Below, in pieces: positions 1 to 9,693 of a DNA stretch of 64,000 bases. The stretch's first letter is position 1, and each line of letters begins with the position of its first letter. Below the pieces are notes generated by a model, which did not search any database, was not told the origin of the DNA, and was given only the letters and a program-made list of their open reading frames with translations. The stretch comes from Brucella gallinifaecis (GTDB lineage: Bacteria; Pseudomonadota; Alphaproteobacteria; Rhizobiales; Rhizobiaceae). The stretch lies in NCBI RefSeq assembly GCF_006476605.1, contig NZ_ML636803.1, forward strand, positions 248,001 through 312,000, given 5' to 3'. The translations under genes and the position numbers were made by a program.

Positions 1-1179
1 GGTGGTGGGCCTGCTGGATTGTTCGCCGCCGAAATTTTATCAGCGCTTGGCTATTCTGTCACTGTTTATGAGAAAATGCCGACAGTCGGGCGCAAATTTC
101 TGCTGGCTGGAAAATCGGGTCTCAATATCACACATTCCGAAGATTTTGTGCGCTTTGCGCAGCGCTATGGTGCGAGCAATGATCTGCTCTCATCAGCCTT
201 GCAGCAATTCACACCTCAGAATTTACGAGAATGGGCAGATATGCTCGGTGCTGAAACCTTTGTCGGTTCCTCAGGTCGGGTGTTTCCCAAGGCCATGAAA
301 GCTTCTCCATTGTTGCGCAGATGGATACAAAAACTGGAAGCGCAGGGTGTCAAAATATGCACTCGCCATAAATGGATCGGTTTTCAGTCGGGTAAGCCTG
401 TAATCCAGACCCCTTCAGGCACAGAAATTATATCCTGCGATGCCGCTTTGTTTGCTTTCGGTGGCGCAAGCTGGCCCAGGCTTGGATCTGATGCTTTATG
501 GATGAAACCATTCGCAGAACAAGGTGTTAAAATTGCTCCTATGCGCCCAGCCAATTGCGGCTTTGATGTCAAATGGAGTGATTTTTTTGCTGAGCGTTTC
601 GCAGGCGAGCCAGTCAAATCAGTGACGATCACCAGCAAGGCCGGTGTAACGCAGGGCGAATTCGTAATCACAAGCAGCGGTGTTGAAGGCAGTCTCGTCT
701 ATGCCCATTCAGCTGCCTTGCGTGATGAGCTTGAACACCAGGGCTGTGCCAATCTGCTCCTTGACCTCGCGCCCGGCCGCTCTCTTGAACGCCTGACACT
801 TGATCTTTCTCGTCAAGATAAGAAAACAAGTATAAGTAATATATTAAGAAAAGGAGCTTCACTGACAGGCGTCAAAGCGGCTCTTGTGCTTGAATTCCAG
901 CGGGACAAAGATCCTGTCAGGCTTGCACAGAATATCAAAGCTCTGAAGGTTCCTCTTTTGCGTGCTCGCCCTATTGATGAGGCTATATCTTCTGCAGGTG
1001 GCATAGAATGGAGCGAGATTGATGAGCATTATATGCTTATCAAAATGCCAGGCCTTTTTGTCGCCGGTGAAATGATTGATTGGGAAGCCCCAACCGGCGG
1101 CTATCTTTTGACGGCATGTTTTGCAACTGCGAAAGCTGCGGCAAACGGAATGGATAACTGGCTGAGAAAAAGCACTTAG
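1..1179 (+). CDS. HI0933/TIGR03862-type FAD-dependent flavoprotein, 5'-truncated by window edge
   Basis: The frame is open from base 1 and begins with GGGPAG, the end of the N-terminal FAD Rossmann loop, so the true start lies upstream of the window; the TTG at 19 is not the start. An acidic strand end (VYEK) follows, then GRKFLLAGKSGLNIT, the signature of the HI0933-like (YhiN) flavoprotein family. Near the C-terminus GLFVAGEMIDWEAPTGGY is the second FAD-contact motif. About 392 residues are visible, close to the full length of the family. Physiological role and substrate are unknown; a soluble NAD(P)/FAD oxidoreductase is likely. The gene ends 27 bp before the next gene on the same strand. 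Confidence 0.85.
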   Translation, partial: GGGPAGLFAAEILSALGYSVTVYEKMPTVGRKFLLAGKSGLNITHSEDFVRFAQRYGASNDLLSSALQQFTPQNLREWADMLGAETFVGSSGRVFPKAMKASPLLRRWIQKLEAQGVKICTRHKWIGFQSGKPVIQTPSGTEIISCDAALFAFGGASWPRLGSDALWMKPFAEQGVKIAPMRPANCGFDVKWSDFFAERFAGEPVKSVTITSKAGVTQGEFVITSSGVEGSLVYAHSAALRDELEHQGCANLLLDLAPGRSLERLTLDLSRQDKKTSISNILRKGASLTGVKAALVLEFQRDKDPVRLAQNIKALKVPLLRARPIDEAISSAGGIEWSEIDEHYMLIKMPGLFVAGEMIDWEAPTGGYLLTACFATAKAAANGMDNWLRKST

Positions 1180-1206
1180 CCCTTGCAGCATTGGGGAGGA
1201 GACATA

Positions 1207-2535
1207 ATGCGTTTTTTGAAAATTATCGGCTTTATTTTCCTCCTATCTCTGCTGGCCATTATCCTATGGCTGAGTTTAAGGCCACCAGAACTTCTTAAAG
1301 TTGGCACCGGTTATGCTGCCAAAATTGTCTGTTCCAATGTATTTCTGGCAAACCGAAATCCGCAGGATGTATTGGCGCTTGATGTGCAGGCTCCGGGGCA
1401 TCCACTGCTTAAATTTGTAGATGTTTCAATCGATAATGCCAGTGACACAGTGACGGCGCATATCTTTGGCTTCTTTGCACCAAGTAAAGCCACTTATCGC
1501 CCGGGGCTTGGTTGTGCCAATATTCATGCTGCTGACCTGCGCCCGAAACTTGATATGACTATCGACGCTGCGGCGTCCACGGCTGACATAAATATCAATC
1601 CGGCTATCCAGAACATCATTGAAAACCCGGATTTGGCAGGAGCGGGAATGCGCGCCATTGCGGTCTTGAAAGATGGGCAACTTGTCGCTGAAGCATACGG
1701 AGAAGGTTTTGATGCCAACACAGCTTTGCTCGGCTGGTCCATGACAAAATCAGTTATGGCAATGCTGATCGGAATGCGTATTGCTGAAGGCAAAATGAAT
1801 TTACAACAAGACCACCTCTTGCAAGAGTGGGAAAAGGATGACCGCTCGAAAATCAGGCTTTCTGATCTGTTGGCAATGGAGAGTGGTCTCAAATTCGATG
1901 AAGATTATGGAAATGTTACAGATGTAACGCGCATGCTTTTCCTCGAAAATAATATGGCTCAATTCGCAGCCTCGTTGCCGCTGGAAGCGCAGCCCGGCAG
2001 CCATTTTAACTATTCAAGCGGTACCGCCAATATTCTGTCAAAGCTTTTTATGGACAGTTTCGATACTCCAGAAGAAGCTTTTACTTATGTGCAGGAAAAA
2101 CTCTATCAACCTTTAGGGATTACGAGCGCCACGTTGGAAGCTGACGCCAGCGGTGTTCTTGCCGGTTCATCATATCTTTATGCCAATGCACGTGACTGGT
2201 TATCGATTGCCAGTCTATTGCTTGATAAGGGCAAAATCGGTCAAAAACAGTTATTGGATGATGATTTTATCCGTTTGATGCAAAAGCCTTCAGCGGCCTC
2301 CAAGGGCCGTTACGGATCAGCCCAGACATGGCTACAGAGTGCAGGAGTGAAAGCCGGAACAGATGGCATCCCGTCTGATGCCTTCTGGATGTCGGGTCAT
2401 GATGGTCAGAGCCTGATCATCGTACCATCGATTAAACTGGCGATTGTCCGCCTTGGTCTGACACCAGGGCGAACAGGATATAAAGTTCCTGCACTTCAGG
2501 CCGAAATTATCAGGACCCTGCAGAAGACGGAGTAA
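1207..2535 (+). CDS. Membrane-anchored beta-lactamase-family serine hydrolase
   Basis: 442 residues. The ATG at 1207 is chosen because GGGGAGGAG ends 6 bp upstream; an in-frame TTG at 1183 has no such site. Residues about 5-24 are hydrophobic, a signal anchor, so the catalytic domain should be periplasmic. Ser178-Met-Thr-Lys181 fits the SxxK nucleophile motif, Tyr269-Ser-Ser resembles the Tyr motif, and GHDG near residue 397 fits the third (HxG) motif of class C-like hydrolases and esterases. These proteins may be peptidases, esterases or beta-lactamases; the substrate cannot be told from sequence. The last 26 bp overlap the 3' end of the convergent channel gene. Confidence 0.85.
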   Translation: MRFLKIIGFIFLLSLLAIILWLSLRPPELLKVGTGYAAKIVCSNVFLANRNPQDVLALDVQAPGHPLLKFVDVSIDNASDTVTAHIFGFFAPSKATYRPGLGCANIHAADLRPKLDMTIDAAASTADININPAIQNIIENPDLAGAGMRAIAVLKDGQLVAEAYGEGFDANTALLGWSMTKSVMAMLIGMRIAEGKMNLQQDHLLQEWEKDDRSKIRLSDLLAMESGLKFDEDYGNVTDVTRMLFLENNMAQFAASLPLEAQPGSHFNYSSGTANILSKLFMDSFDTPEEAFTYVQEKLYQPLGITSATLEADASGVLAGSSYLYANARDWLSIASLLLDKGKIGQKQLLDDDFIRLMQKPSAASKGRYGSAQTWLQSAGVKAGTDGIPSDAFWMSGHDGQSLIIVPSIKLAIVRLGLTPGRTGYKVPALQAEIIRTLQKTE

Positions 2536-3775
2536 TATCCGCAAGATTGAGCTTGCGAAAATCGCCACCGCTTGGATTCTGGAATGGATAAAGGCCAAAT
2601 TCCGGCATCACCGCATAGAGATGGTCGAAAATATCGGACTGGATTTGCTCATAAGCAGCCCAGACCGTCGTATTGGTAAAGCAATAGATTTCGAGCGGCA
2701 GACCATCTGGTGTCGGATCCATCTGGCGCACAAGCAAAGTCATGCCTTTATGAACATTGGGGTGGTTTTTCAGATAGGTTTCAACATAAGCGCGAAAAGT
2801 TCCAATATTGGTAAAGCGGCGCCTGTTAACCGGGTTCTTCGCCTTATCGCCGAGTTTTGCATTCCATTCGGCGATTTCCTTTTCTTTCTTCGACAGATAG
2901 ACGGATAACTGATCAATAGAAGCAAGGCTTTGAATCTCATCTTCGCTCAGAAAACGGATTGTTGCCTGATCGATAAACAGCGCTCGCTTGATGCGGCGGC
3001 CACCGGATTGCTGCATTCCACGATAGTTTTTCATCGGTTCAGTGATGAGTTTGCGGATCGGAACTGTCGTAATAGTCTTGTCGAAATTCTGAACTTTCAC
3101 CGTATAAAGCGCGATCTCGACCACATCGCCATTGGCATCCAGATTTTTCATTTCGATCCAGTCACCCACGCGTACCATATTTGATGACGCAATTTGCATA
3201 CTGGCTACAAGGGACAAAATCGTATCCTGAAATACCAGAATGAGTACTGCCGCCATAGCTCCAACACCTGAAAGCAGAATGACAGGTGATCGGTCGAGAA
3301 GTGTAGCGATGATCAACACCACCGCCACAATATAAATGACGAGCTTGCTGACCTGAACATAGCCCTTGATGGGACGATCTTTTGACTCTTCCCGGCGGCT
3401 ATAAAGCGTATCAACAACGCTCAGTGCTGCGCTGATCGTAAAGGCCAGTGTTAAAATAATGAATGCTATCGCAACATTGCTGATAATTTTGTAGGCAGTA
3501 TGCGGAAGCTCTGGCACAGCTGCAATACCCGCCGAAATGATCAGCGCCGGAACAATATTGGCAAGACGAGCAATCACGCCGTGTCGTTTAAGCTCTTCAT
3601 CCTGCCCAAATGATGTTTTCTGAACAATCTTATCCAGGATTTTCAGTAATATCGCCTTGATAAGAAAATTTGCTACAAATGCCGCAAAGAAAAGGCCTAC
3701 AAGGGCTGCAACCGTCTGCGCCCAAGGGTGAGTAGTGAAAAATTCAGACAATAGACTATCCCGATTAACGTCCAA
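2510..3775 (-). CDS. Mechanosensitive ion channel, MscS superfamily, YbdG-like
   Basis: 421 residues, near the length of E. coli YbdG. The N-terminal half holds about five hydrophobic segments (starting near residues 18, 68, 92, 145 and 170), ending in the pore-lining stretch before the MscS beta domain. RVGDWIEM, TVKVQNFDKT and the Gly-Gly-Arg-Arg-Ile-Lys-Arg segment match the YbdG subfamily, which carries an insertion in the cytoplasmic beta domain. Inferred role: inner-membrane channel that releases solutes on osmotic downshock. It is transcribed alone; its 3' end overlaps the upstream serine hydrolase by 26 bp tail to tail. Confidence 0.88.
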   Translation of the reverse strand: MDVNRDSLLSEFFTTHPWAQTVAALVGLFFAAFVANFLIKAILLKILDKIVQKTSFGQDEELKRHGVIARLANIVPALIISAGIAAVPELPHTAYKIISNVAIAFIILTLAFTISAALSVVDTLYSRREESKDRPIKGYVQVSKLVIYIVAVVLIIATLLDRSPVILLSGVGAMAAVLILVFQDTILSLVASMQIASSNMVRVGDWIEMKNLDANGDVVEIALYTVKVQNFDKTITTVPIRKLITEPMKNYRGMQQSGGRRIKRALFIDQATIRFLSEDEIQSLASIDQLSVYLSKKEKEIAEWNAKLGDKAKNPVNRRRFTNIGTFRAYVETYLKNHPNVHKGMTLLVRQMDPTPDGLPLEIYCFTNTTVWAAYEQIQSDIFDHLYAVMPEFGLYPFQNPSGGDFRKLNLADITPSSAGS

Positions 3776-3864
3776 AATATGATTCAGTTATTGGAGTTGA
3801 ATACACTTATCACTCATAGAGTTACGTGCCGGTGTCCATGAAATCAACTCTCACGGCTATTTTA

Positions 3865-3893
3865 AAGAAAAATCCCGACCTGAAGCCGGGATT
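3865..3893 (-). terminator. Rho-independent terminator of the PRC-barrel gene
   Basis: Read on the minus strand, AATCCCG and CGGGATT form a 7-bp stem around a GC-containing loop, followed by a T-run (TTTTTC). It lies about 30 bp beyond the stop of the PRC-barrel gene. Confidence 0.75.
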
Positions 3894-3921
3894 ACTGAAT
3901 CTGGATATGAGTTTCATCTAA

Positions 3922-4512
3922 TTATTGTGCAGGTGCAGGCGCAGCAGGCGCGGGGGCAGGGTCACTCGCTGGCGTATCCACTGCGGGGGCATTTGTTACG
4001 CTGGAAGCAGTTGAATCAGCTACACCATCAACAAAGAGTGCCGAACGATCAAAAACTGGCGCTTCGGTCAATTGATCCTTGCTGGCTTTAATTACGAGCC
4101 ATTTCTTACCATCACTGCGCTTTGCGAGCTGCAACTGGTCGGGACTTACAGCAACATCCTTTTCACCCACTCCAAGAAAGCCACCGACGCCAATGATTGC
4201 GGCCTGAATTTGACCCTCAGGGCTGACAATAAGATCGTTGAGTTTGCCAACAGAGGCGGCATCGGCTGCATCACTTTCATAAACGGTTTGGCCTATGAAA
4301 CTTGAAACAAGTATCTGGCCATCTTTTGCTTCAATGAAACCAATCTTGTCCGTATCTTCTGCTGATGGGCTGCCAAACATATTCTGGGATGAAACAGGGA
4401 GATCTGCCGCCGCTGGCGCTACTTCGGCCGGTGCCGGAGTTGCAGTCTGTGCAAAGGCTGATCCACCGATAAACAATGCACACGTCGTTGTCAGAAGTGT
4501 TGTTCTAAGCAT
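3922..4512 (-). CDS. Exported PRC-barrel domain protein
   Basis: 196 residues. The N-terminus is a typical Sec signal peptide (cleavage likely after the Ala at residue 21, SAFA|QT). A Pro/Ala-rich linker precedes a PRC-barrel-like region around residues 55-130, with the pattern IGQTVYES, KLNDLIVSPEGQI and AAIIGVGGFLGVGEKDV, in which a conserved Gly-rich turn is followed by a short beta strand. The C-terminal tail is again Pro/Ala rich and low in complexity. PRC-barrel proteins of this type are common in the alphaproteobacterial periplasm; the function is unknown. It is a single gene with its own terminator downstream. Confidence 0.8.
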   Translation of the reverse strand: MLRTTLLTTTCALFIGGSAFAQTATPAPAEVAPAAADLPVSSQNMFGSPSAEDTDKIGFIEAKDGQILVSSFIGQTVYESDAADAASVGKLNDLIVSPEGQIQAAIIGVGGFLGVGEKDVAVSPDQLQLAKRSDGKKWLVIKASKDQLTEAPVFDRSALFVDGVADSTASSVTNAPAVDTPASDPAPAPAAPAPAQ

Positions 4513-4644
4513 AACTATCTCCTTTATACGCTCGGTTGCATTGAATGAACGTAAAAAGTCGAATTGAGTTCCAATATTTTTATATCTTATTCAAGTTTTT
4601 GAAGTTCAATAACAAAAAGTATCAGGATAATAAATTTTATTACC

Positions 4645-4675
4645 AAACAAAAACAGGCTGGATCACTCCAGCCTG
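4645..4675 (-). terminator. Rho-independent terminator of nrdJ
   Basis: CAGGCTGGA (4654-4662) and TCCAGCCTG (4667-4675) are perfect 9-bp arms around a 4-base loop. On the minus strand the stem is followed by TTTTTGTTTGG. It sits about 30 bp after the nrdJ stop codon. Confidence 0.88.
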
Positions 4676-4703
4676 CTTTCTATGCTTAGCTTACTCTCGG
4701 ATT

Positions 4704-7700
4704 TTAGCTGCAGCCACTTGTTGCACCACATGTATCGCATTTCAGACAAGTGCCATTACGCACCATCGTGAAATTCTGACATTCAGTGCAACTATCACCG
4801 GTATAACCCTGCATCATCGACTTGATACGACGATCCGCTTCAAGCTTCTTGGCTGCATTATTGGTCTCTGAACGGGCCGAAGCTGCATCAGCGGCCGCTT
4901 TGTCAGAGAAAAGTTCTGTGGCAGCCATATTGTCCTGCTGAGGTGTAGCTGTTGGCTGTTCTTCAAACTCACGTTTGAAAGCCGTTGCCCCATCCGTCAC
5001 CAGACCAACCGTTGCAGAGCGGCTCAGCGAAGACTTGAGCGTGGTTACATTCGACACCTGTTGGGGAGCCGATGTTGCAGACCCCTTCGATTCATTCCCG
5101 GACGGGCTGTTTGACACAAGCGTAGGCTTATAGCCTCGAGTCCAGCCCGTGGAAACAAGATTGGTCTTGCCTTCCTGAATGCCTTTGCCAAGTGCCGTAT
5201 TCGAGAAATCGCTTGTATCCACATGCGCAAGATCGTTGCGGCCCAGATAAGACACAGCCAACTCACGGAACACATAATCAATGATCGAGGTTGCTGTCTT
5301 GATGGCATCATTACCGATCACCATGCCAGCAGGCTCGAATTTGGTGAAGGTGAAAGCTTCGACATATTCTTCAAGCGGCACGCCATATTGCAGGCCGAGC
5401 GAAACGGCGATAGCGAAATTATTCATCATCGCACGGAAAGCAGCGCCTTCCTTGTGCATATCAATGAAGATTTCACCCAGTCGCCCATCACCAAATTCGC
5501 CGGTGCGCAAATAAACCTTGTGACCGCCAACAACTGCCTTCTGCGTGTAACCCTGACGACGGTTCGGCAATTTTTCGCGCTCATGAACGATCTTTTCAAT
5601 GACCTTTTCGACAACACGCTCGGTGATCTGAACGGCGCGTGCAGCAGCAGGTGCTTCGATCAAGGCATCAACCGCATCATCTTCATCATCTTCATCCGCA
5701 ATGAGTGAAGCATTGAGCGGCTGTGAAAGCTTGGAGCCATCACGATAAAGCGCATTGGCCTTGAGTGCCAATTTCCATGAAAGCATGTAAGCGCTTTTGC
5801 AATCCTCAACAGTTGCTTCATTGGGCATGTTGATGGTCTTCGAGATTGCGCCCGAAATAAACGGCTGTGCAGCTGCCATCATCCAGATATGGCTTTCAAC
5901 CGAGAGATAGCGCTTGCCGATTTTGCCGCAAGGATTAGCGCAATCGAAGACGGCATAATGCTCCTCCTTGAGGAAAGGGGCTCCTTCAAGAGTCATCGCA
6001 CCACAAACGTGAACATTTGCAGCTTCGATTTCCTTTTTGTCAAAGCCAATAGCAGGCAATAATTCAAATGAGAAATCATTAAGCTGCTCATCGCTCAGCT
6101 TGAGAACATCCTTGCAGAAATCGTCGCCAAGCGTCCACTTGTTGAAAGCAAATTTAATATCAAAGGCGCTTTTCAAGGCTGCATTCAGCGCTTCAATCTT
6201 CTCGTCTGTAAAACCCTTGGCTTTCAGTGTCGAAGGATTAACACCCGGCGCCTGATTGAGATTGCCATGGCCGACAGCATAGGCTTCGATTTCAGCAATC
6301 TGGCTTTCTGAATAACCGAGTGTCCGCAGCGCTTCTGGTACAGCACGGTTGATGATCTTGAAATAACCGCCGCCAGCAAGCTTTTTGAACTTTACCAGTG
6401 CGAAGTCTGGTTCAATACCCGTGGTATCGCAATCCATAACAAGGCCAATCGTGCCGGTCGGCGCGATAACAGTTGCCTGTGCATTGCGGTAGCCATGCTT
6501 TTCACCGAGCTCCAGCGCCTTGTCCCATGCAGCGCGTGCGTGGCTGATCATGTCCTGATCGGGACAATCTTCTGCAATCAGGCCAACCGGATTAACCGCC
6601 AGACCTTCATAGCCATCACTTTCGCCATAGGCAGCACGGCGATGATTGCGAATAACGCGCAGCATATTTTCAGCATTTGGCTCATAGCTGGGGAAGGTAC
6701 CCAGTTCTTTGGCCATTTCAGCCGAGGTCGCATAAGCAACGCCCGTCATGATTGCTGTCAATGCGCCGCAGATCGCACGGCCTTCAACGGAATCATATGG
6801 AATGCCCGATGTCATCAGCAGGCCGCCAATATTGGCATAACCCAGACCAAGTGTACGGTACTCATAAGAAAGACGGGCGATTTCCTTGGACGGGAATTGC
6901 GCCATCATCACCGAGATTTCGAGAACCATCGTCCACAAACGTGCTGTGTGCTCATAAGCCTCAATGTCGAACGAGCCATCCTTGTTGCGATAGGTCAGCA
7001 GGTTGATTGATGCCAGATTACAAGCCGTGTCATCCAGGAACATATATTCCGAACACGGATTGGATGCCCGGATCGGGCCAGCAGCAGGGCAGGTGTGCCA
7101 ATCATTCATCGTGGTGTTGAAGTGGAGACCCGGATCAGCCGAAGCCCATGCCGCATAACCGATTTTTTCCCAAAGATCGCGTGCTTTCAGCGTCTTCATC
7201 ACGCGGCCATCACGGCGGGCCGTCAGGTTCCAGTCACCGTCATTTTCAACAGCACGCAGGAATTCATCCTTGAGCGACACGGAATTATTCGAATTCTGAC
7301 CAGCAACAGTCAGATAGGCTTCGGAATCCCAGTCTGTATCATAGGTCTTGAACTGAATGTCAGTATAACCCTGACGTGCAAATTGAATAACACGTTTGAC
7401 ATAGTTTTCGGGAACCTGATTTTTCTTGGCAGCCTTGATTTCGCGCTTGAGGGCAGGGTTCTTGGATGGATCAAAGCAATCATCACGTGTTTCAGAAGAG
7501 CCGGCTTCGCAATTGATGCAAGCTTTCATGATTGCGCTCAGATGCTGCTTGACGATCTTGGAGCCTGTGACGAGAGCCGCAACCTTCTGCTCTTCCTTCA
7601 CTTTCCAGTCGATATATTCTTCAATATCCGGGTGATCGACATCAACAACCACCATTTTGGCCGCACGGCGCGTTGTACCTCCCGACTTGATCGCACCCGC

Positions 7701-8492
7701 TGCACGGTCGCCAATCTTGAGGAAGCTCATCAGGCCGGAAGATTTACCACCACCCGAAAGCTTTTCGCCTTCACCGCGCAGATAGGAAAAATTGGAGCCG
7801 GTGCCCGAGCCATATTTAAACAGACGTGCTTCGCGAACCCAGAGGTCCATGATGCCGCCTTCATTAACGAGATCATCGCCAACCGACTGAATAAAGCAGG
7901 CATGCGGCTGAGGATGCTCGTAAGCGGACTTGGATTTCGTCAGCTTGCCGGTCTGCCAGTCAACATAGAAATGACCCTGACCCGGACCATCAATACCATA
8001 GGCCCAATGAAGGCCTGTATTGAACCATTGCGGGCTATTTGGCGCCACACGCTGTGTTGCCAGCATAAAGGCAAGCTCATCGCGGAAAGCCCGCGCGTCT
8101 TCTTCAGAATTGAAGTAGCCGCCTTTCCAGCCCCAGTAAGTCCATGTACCTGACAGGCGATCGAAAACCTGACAGGCATCCATCTCAGAACCAAAACGCT
8201 CTTCTTCCGGCAGCTTCGCAAGAGCATCTTCATCCGGGACCGAGCGCCAGAGCCACGATGGAACATCGTTCTCTTCAATTTTTTTCAGACATGCTGGAAC
8301 ACCGGCCTTGCGGAAATATTTCTGCGCCAGAATGTCGGCTGCAACCTGACTGAACTGCGCCGGGACATTGATATCCTCAAGACGAAACACGATCGAACCA
8401 TCGGGATTCTTGATCTCACTCGTTGCCGTGCGGAATTCAATCTCCGCATAGGCCGACTGATTTTCTTTCGTAAAACGACGTTCGATCTTCAT
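4704..8492 (-). CDS. nrdJ: Vitamin B12-dependent (class II) ribonucleotide reductase
   Basis: About 1262 residues. It reduces ribonucleotides to deoxyribonucleotides using adenosylcobalamin, independently of oxygen. The active-site segment NPCSE lies near residues 478-482, and the C-terminus holds paired CxxC motifs ([15 protein letters not shown]), the redox-active zinc-finger-like tail of the long NrdJ form. Two ATGs compete: 8501, and 8492 preceded by GGATGGGACAG; the second has the better ribosome-binding site and gives the usual MKIERRFT start. Two NrdR-like palindromes lie upstream. I looked for a cobalamin riboswitch (GCCACTG box and the AGTCAGGAGAC element) in the leader and saw none. 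It stands alone with its own terminator. Confidence 0.97.
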   Translation of the reverse strand: MKIERRFTKENQSAYAEIEFRTATSEIKNPDGSIVFRLEDINVPAQFSQVAADILAQKYFRKAGVPACLKKIEENDVPSWLWRSVPDEDALAKLPEEERFGSEMDACQVFDRLSGTWTYWGWKGGYFNSEEDARAFRDELAFMLATQRVAPNSPQWFNTGLHWAYGIDGPGQGHFYVDWQTGKLTKSKSAYEHPQPHACFIQSVGDDLVNEGGIMDLWVREARLFKYGSGTGSNFSYLRGEGEKLSGGGKSSGLMSFLKIGDRAAGAIKSGGTTRRAAKMVVVDVDHPDIEEYIDWKVKEEQKVAALVTGSKIVKQHLSAIMKACINCEAGSSETRDDCFDPSKNPALKREIKAAKKNQVPENYVKRVIQFARQGYTDIQFKTYDTDWDSEAYLTVAGQNSNNSVSLKDEFLRAVENDGDWNLTARRDGRVMKTLKARDLWEKIGYAAWASADPGLHFNTTMNDWHTCPAAGPIRASNPCSEYMFLDDTACNLASINLLTYRNKDGSFDIEAYEHTARLWTMVLEISVMMAQFPSKEIARLSYEYRTLGLGYANIGGLLMTSGIPYDSVEGRAICGALTAIMTGVAYATSAEMAKELGTFPSYEPNAENMLRVIRNHRRAAYGESDGYEGLAVNPVGLIAEDCPDQDMISHARAAWDKALELGEKHGYRNAQATVIAPTGTIGLVMDCDTTGIEPDFALVKFKKLAGGGYFKIINRAVPEALRTLGYSESQIAEIEAYAVGHGNLNQAPGVNPSTLKAKGFTDEKIEALNAALKSAFDIKFAFNKWTLGDDFCKDVLKLSDEQLNDFSFELLPAIGFDKKEIEAANVHVCGAMTLEGAPFLKEEHYAVFDCANPCGKIGKRYLSVESHIWMMAAAQPFISGAISKTINMPNEATVEDCKSAYMLSWKLALKANALYRDGSKLSQPLNASLIADEDDEDDAVDALIEAPAAARAVQITERVVEKVIEKIVHEREKLPNRRQGYTQKAVVGGHKVYLRTGEFGDGRLGEIFIDMHKEGAAFRAMMNNFAIAVSLGLQYGVPLEEYVEAFTFTKFEPAGMVIGNDAIKTATSIIDYVFRELAVSYLGRNDLAHVDTSDFSNTALGKGIQEGKTNLVSTGWTRGYKPTLVSNSPSGNESKGSATSAPQQVSNVTTLKSSLSRSATVGLVTDGATAFKREFEEQPTATPQQDNMAATELFSDKAAADAASARSETNNAAKKLEADRRIKSMMQGYTGDSCTECQNFTMVRNGTCLKCDTCGATSGCS

Positions 8493-8510
8493 CTGTCCCA
8501 TCCAAACATT

Positions 8511-8520
8511 CTATATATAG
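8511..8520. promoter_or_regulatory. Proximal NrdR-box-like palindrome before nrdJ
   Basis: CTATATATAG is a perfect 10-bp palindrome matching the core of the NrdR operator (CwAkATmTwG). It lies 18 bp before the chosen ATG, very close to the ribosome-binding site. The motif is AT-rich, so a chance match or a plain -10-like element (TATATA) is possible. Confidence 0.4.
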
Positions 8521-9236
8521 TAGCCAGTCTGATTAATTTCAGCCCTGGTTCCGTCTTGGCCCGCAAGCCATAAAAGGCATTCTGCATATCTGCCCCGAGC
8601 ATAAGTCCGGTACAGATGAGGTGTCATATCAAGGAGCACGCTCCTTTAAAATTCTTCAGCCCTTCTTGCTCTTTTGAGTGTGAGCTGCGTTTCAGCCACA
8701 AGTCCTGCTTGATTTAAAGACAAACAAGCTTCCGGGCGACATTTCCTTCATCTGGTACGGTATCATGATTAAAAATACTAAATCTAGTATTAACTCGATA
8801 TCCACACCAACAAAAAATGTTTCCTGTCAAGCTAAGTCTATAAATTCAGGCGCAAAAAAACTCGCGCGATAAATGCCTATTTAACGCAACGCCCGTCACT
8901 CACTTCGCAAAATTGAAAAAAAGACCGACATAATTTGACGCACGGCCACGCCACTTACGCAACGACAATTTTATAAAAAACGACTCGGGCATAAGCGTCA
9001 AGCTTTGGTTTACCATAAGCTCCCCAGGACTAGATATTGTGATCAAGGCCTGGGGGCGAATGTGGATAACGGGGAGAATGACAATTATATGAAGACAGGA
9101 AAAAACATCATAGCCAGATACCATCTATCCAGTTTGACGGACGATCAGGCATTGTGGCTATAGTTTAAATGTGGCGCTTAGGGTAGGCCTCTAATCAAAA
9201 CTTGAACTACAAATAAATGTTCATTCATTTATAATT
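8521..9236. other. Intergenic region between nrdJ and the I78-like lipoprotein gene
   Basis: About 720 bp without a convincing gene. It holds the distal NrdR box, a palindrome AAGGAGC-AC-GCTCCTT (8631-8646), a second inverted repeat CCCCAGG (9022-9028)/CCTGGGG (9049-9055), and a perfect DnaA box TGTGGATAA at 9061-9069. A one-mismatch DnaA box (TATCCACA, ending at 8806) lies near the candidate nrdJ promoter. A 74-codon minus frame (8900-9124) has no ribosome-binding site and resembles nothing I know, so I do not call it. Confidence 0.5.
8774..8791. promoter_or_regulatory. Distal NrdR box, candidate operator of nrdJ
   Basis: AATACTA (8774-8780) and TAGTATT (8785-8791) are perfect arms with a 4-base spacer. 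The core CTAAATCTAG agrees with the NrdR-box consensus at nine of ten positions. On the minus strand it overlaps a possible -10 (TACTAG) preceded by TTGTTG 18 bp upstream, so the nrdJ mRNA would have a leader of roughly 270 bases. The nrdR gene itself is not in this window. Confidence 0.55.
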
Positions 9237-9249
9237 TTCAGGAGGAAAC

Positions 9250-9561
9250 TTGAAACCTTTATATATTGCATCCGTACTTTTAACTGCACTTTCTCTGAAC
9301 GCGTGCACAGCCACGTCTTCATCTACTCCGCACTCGGTGACAAAGTCTGATACCTGTGGTGCTTCCAAATATCAAAAATTGGTTGGTGGGCCCTCTTCAG
9401 CAACAACAGGATTAAAAATTCCTGGAGATTCACGCCATTACGGGCGTAAGGAGACTGTTGCTACAGACACACCGTCGCGTTTGAATTTTGTTCACAGCGG
9501 CACAGCAACTGAATCCGTGCTAAATCCGAAATCGACTGTAATACGTGTATTTTGTGGGTAA
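9250..9561 (+). CDS. Lipoprotein of the peptidase inhibitor I78 family
   Basis: 103 residues, starting with TTG preceded by AGGAGG at the right distance. A lipobox (LNAC, Cys at residue 19) follows a short hydrophobic segment, so the mature protein is a lipoprotein. The region DTCGASKYQKLVGG, a central SRHYG and the terminal IRVFCG match the I78 fold, in which two Cys (near residues 35 and 102) bracket a small inhibitor-like domain. Some family members inhibit serine proteases; whether this one does is not shown. It is monocistronic and convergent with the Nudix gene. Confidence 0.75.
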   Translation: MKPLYIASVLLTALSLNACTATSSSTPHSVTKSDTCGASKYQKLVGGPSSATTGLKIPGDSRHYGRKETVATDTPSRLNFVHSGTATESVLNPKSTVIRVFCG

Positions 9562-9630
9562 AAATCCCATAAAGTAGCGATGATACTCAATATAATAAGT
9601 TGCTTTATGCCGCAATTATAAAACTCTACA

Positions 9631-9658
9631 ACATGCCTCAATCAGGTTTGAGGCATGT
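9631..9658. terminator. Hairpin between convergent lipoprotein and Nudix genes
   Basis: ACATGCCTCAA (9631-9641) and TTGAGGCATGT (9648-9658) form a perfect 11-bp stem with a 6-base loop. Neither strand has a good T-run after it, so it may be a 3'-end stabiliser or a weak terminator serving both genes. Confidence 0.45.
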
Positions 9659-9693
9659 ACCCGACAAAACTATTCTAAAAAAGGCTGAAAGCA

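Noticed and set aside
7095-8153. 352-codon frame opposite nrdJ
   Set aside because: Antisense shadow of nrdJ with no recognisable motif.
8493-8760. Cobalamin riboswitch in the nrdJ leader
   Set aside because: Neither the GCCACTG box nor the conserved AGTCAGGAGAC element was found on the minus strand.
9061-9069. Chromosome origin
   Set aside because: A single perfect DnaA box near a second imperfect one, no dnaA, hemE or box cluster.
8900-9124. 74-codon minus frame in the nrdJ upstream gap
   Set aside because: No ribosome-binding site at a usable distance, no similarity recognised, and it crosses a hairpin and a DnaA box.
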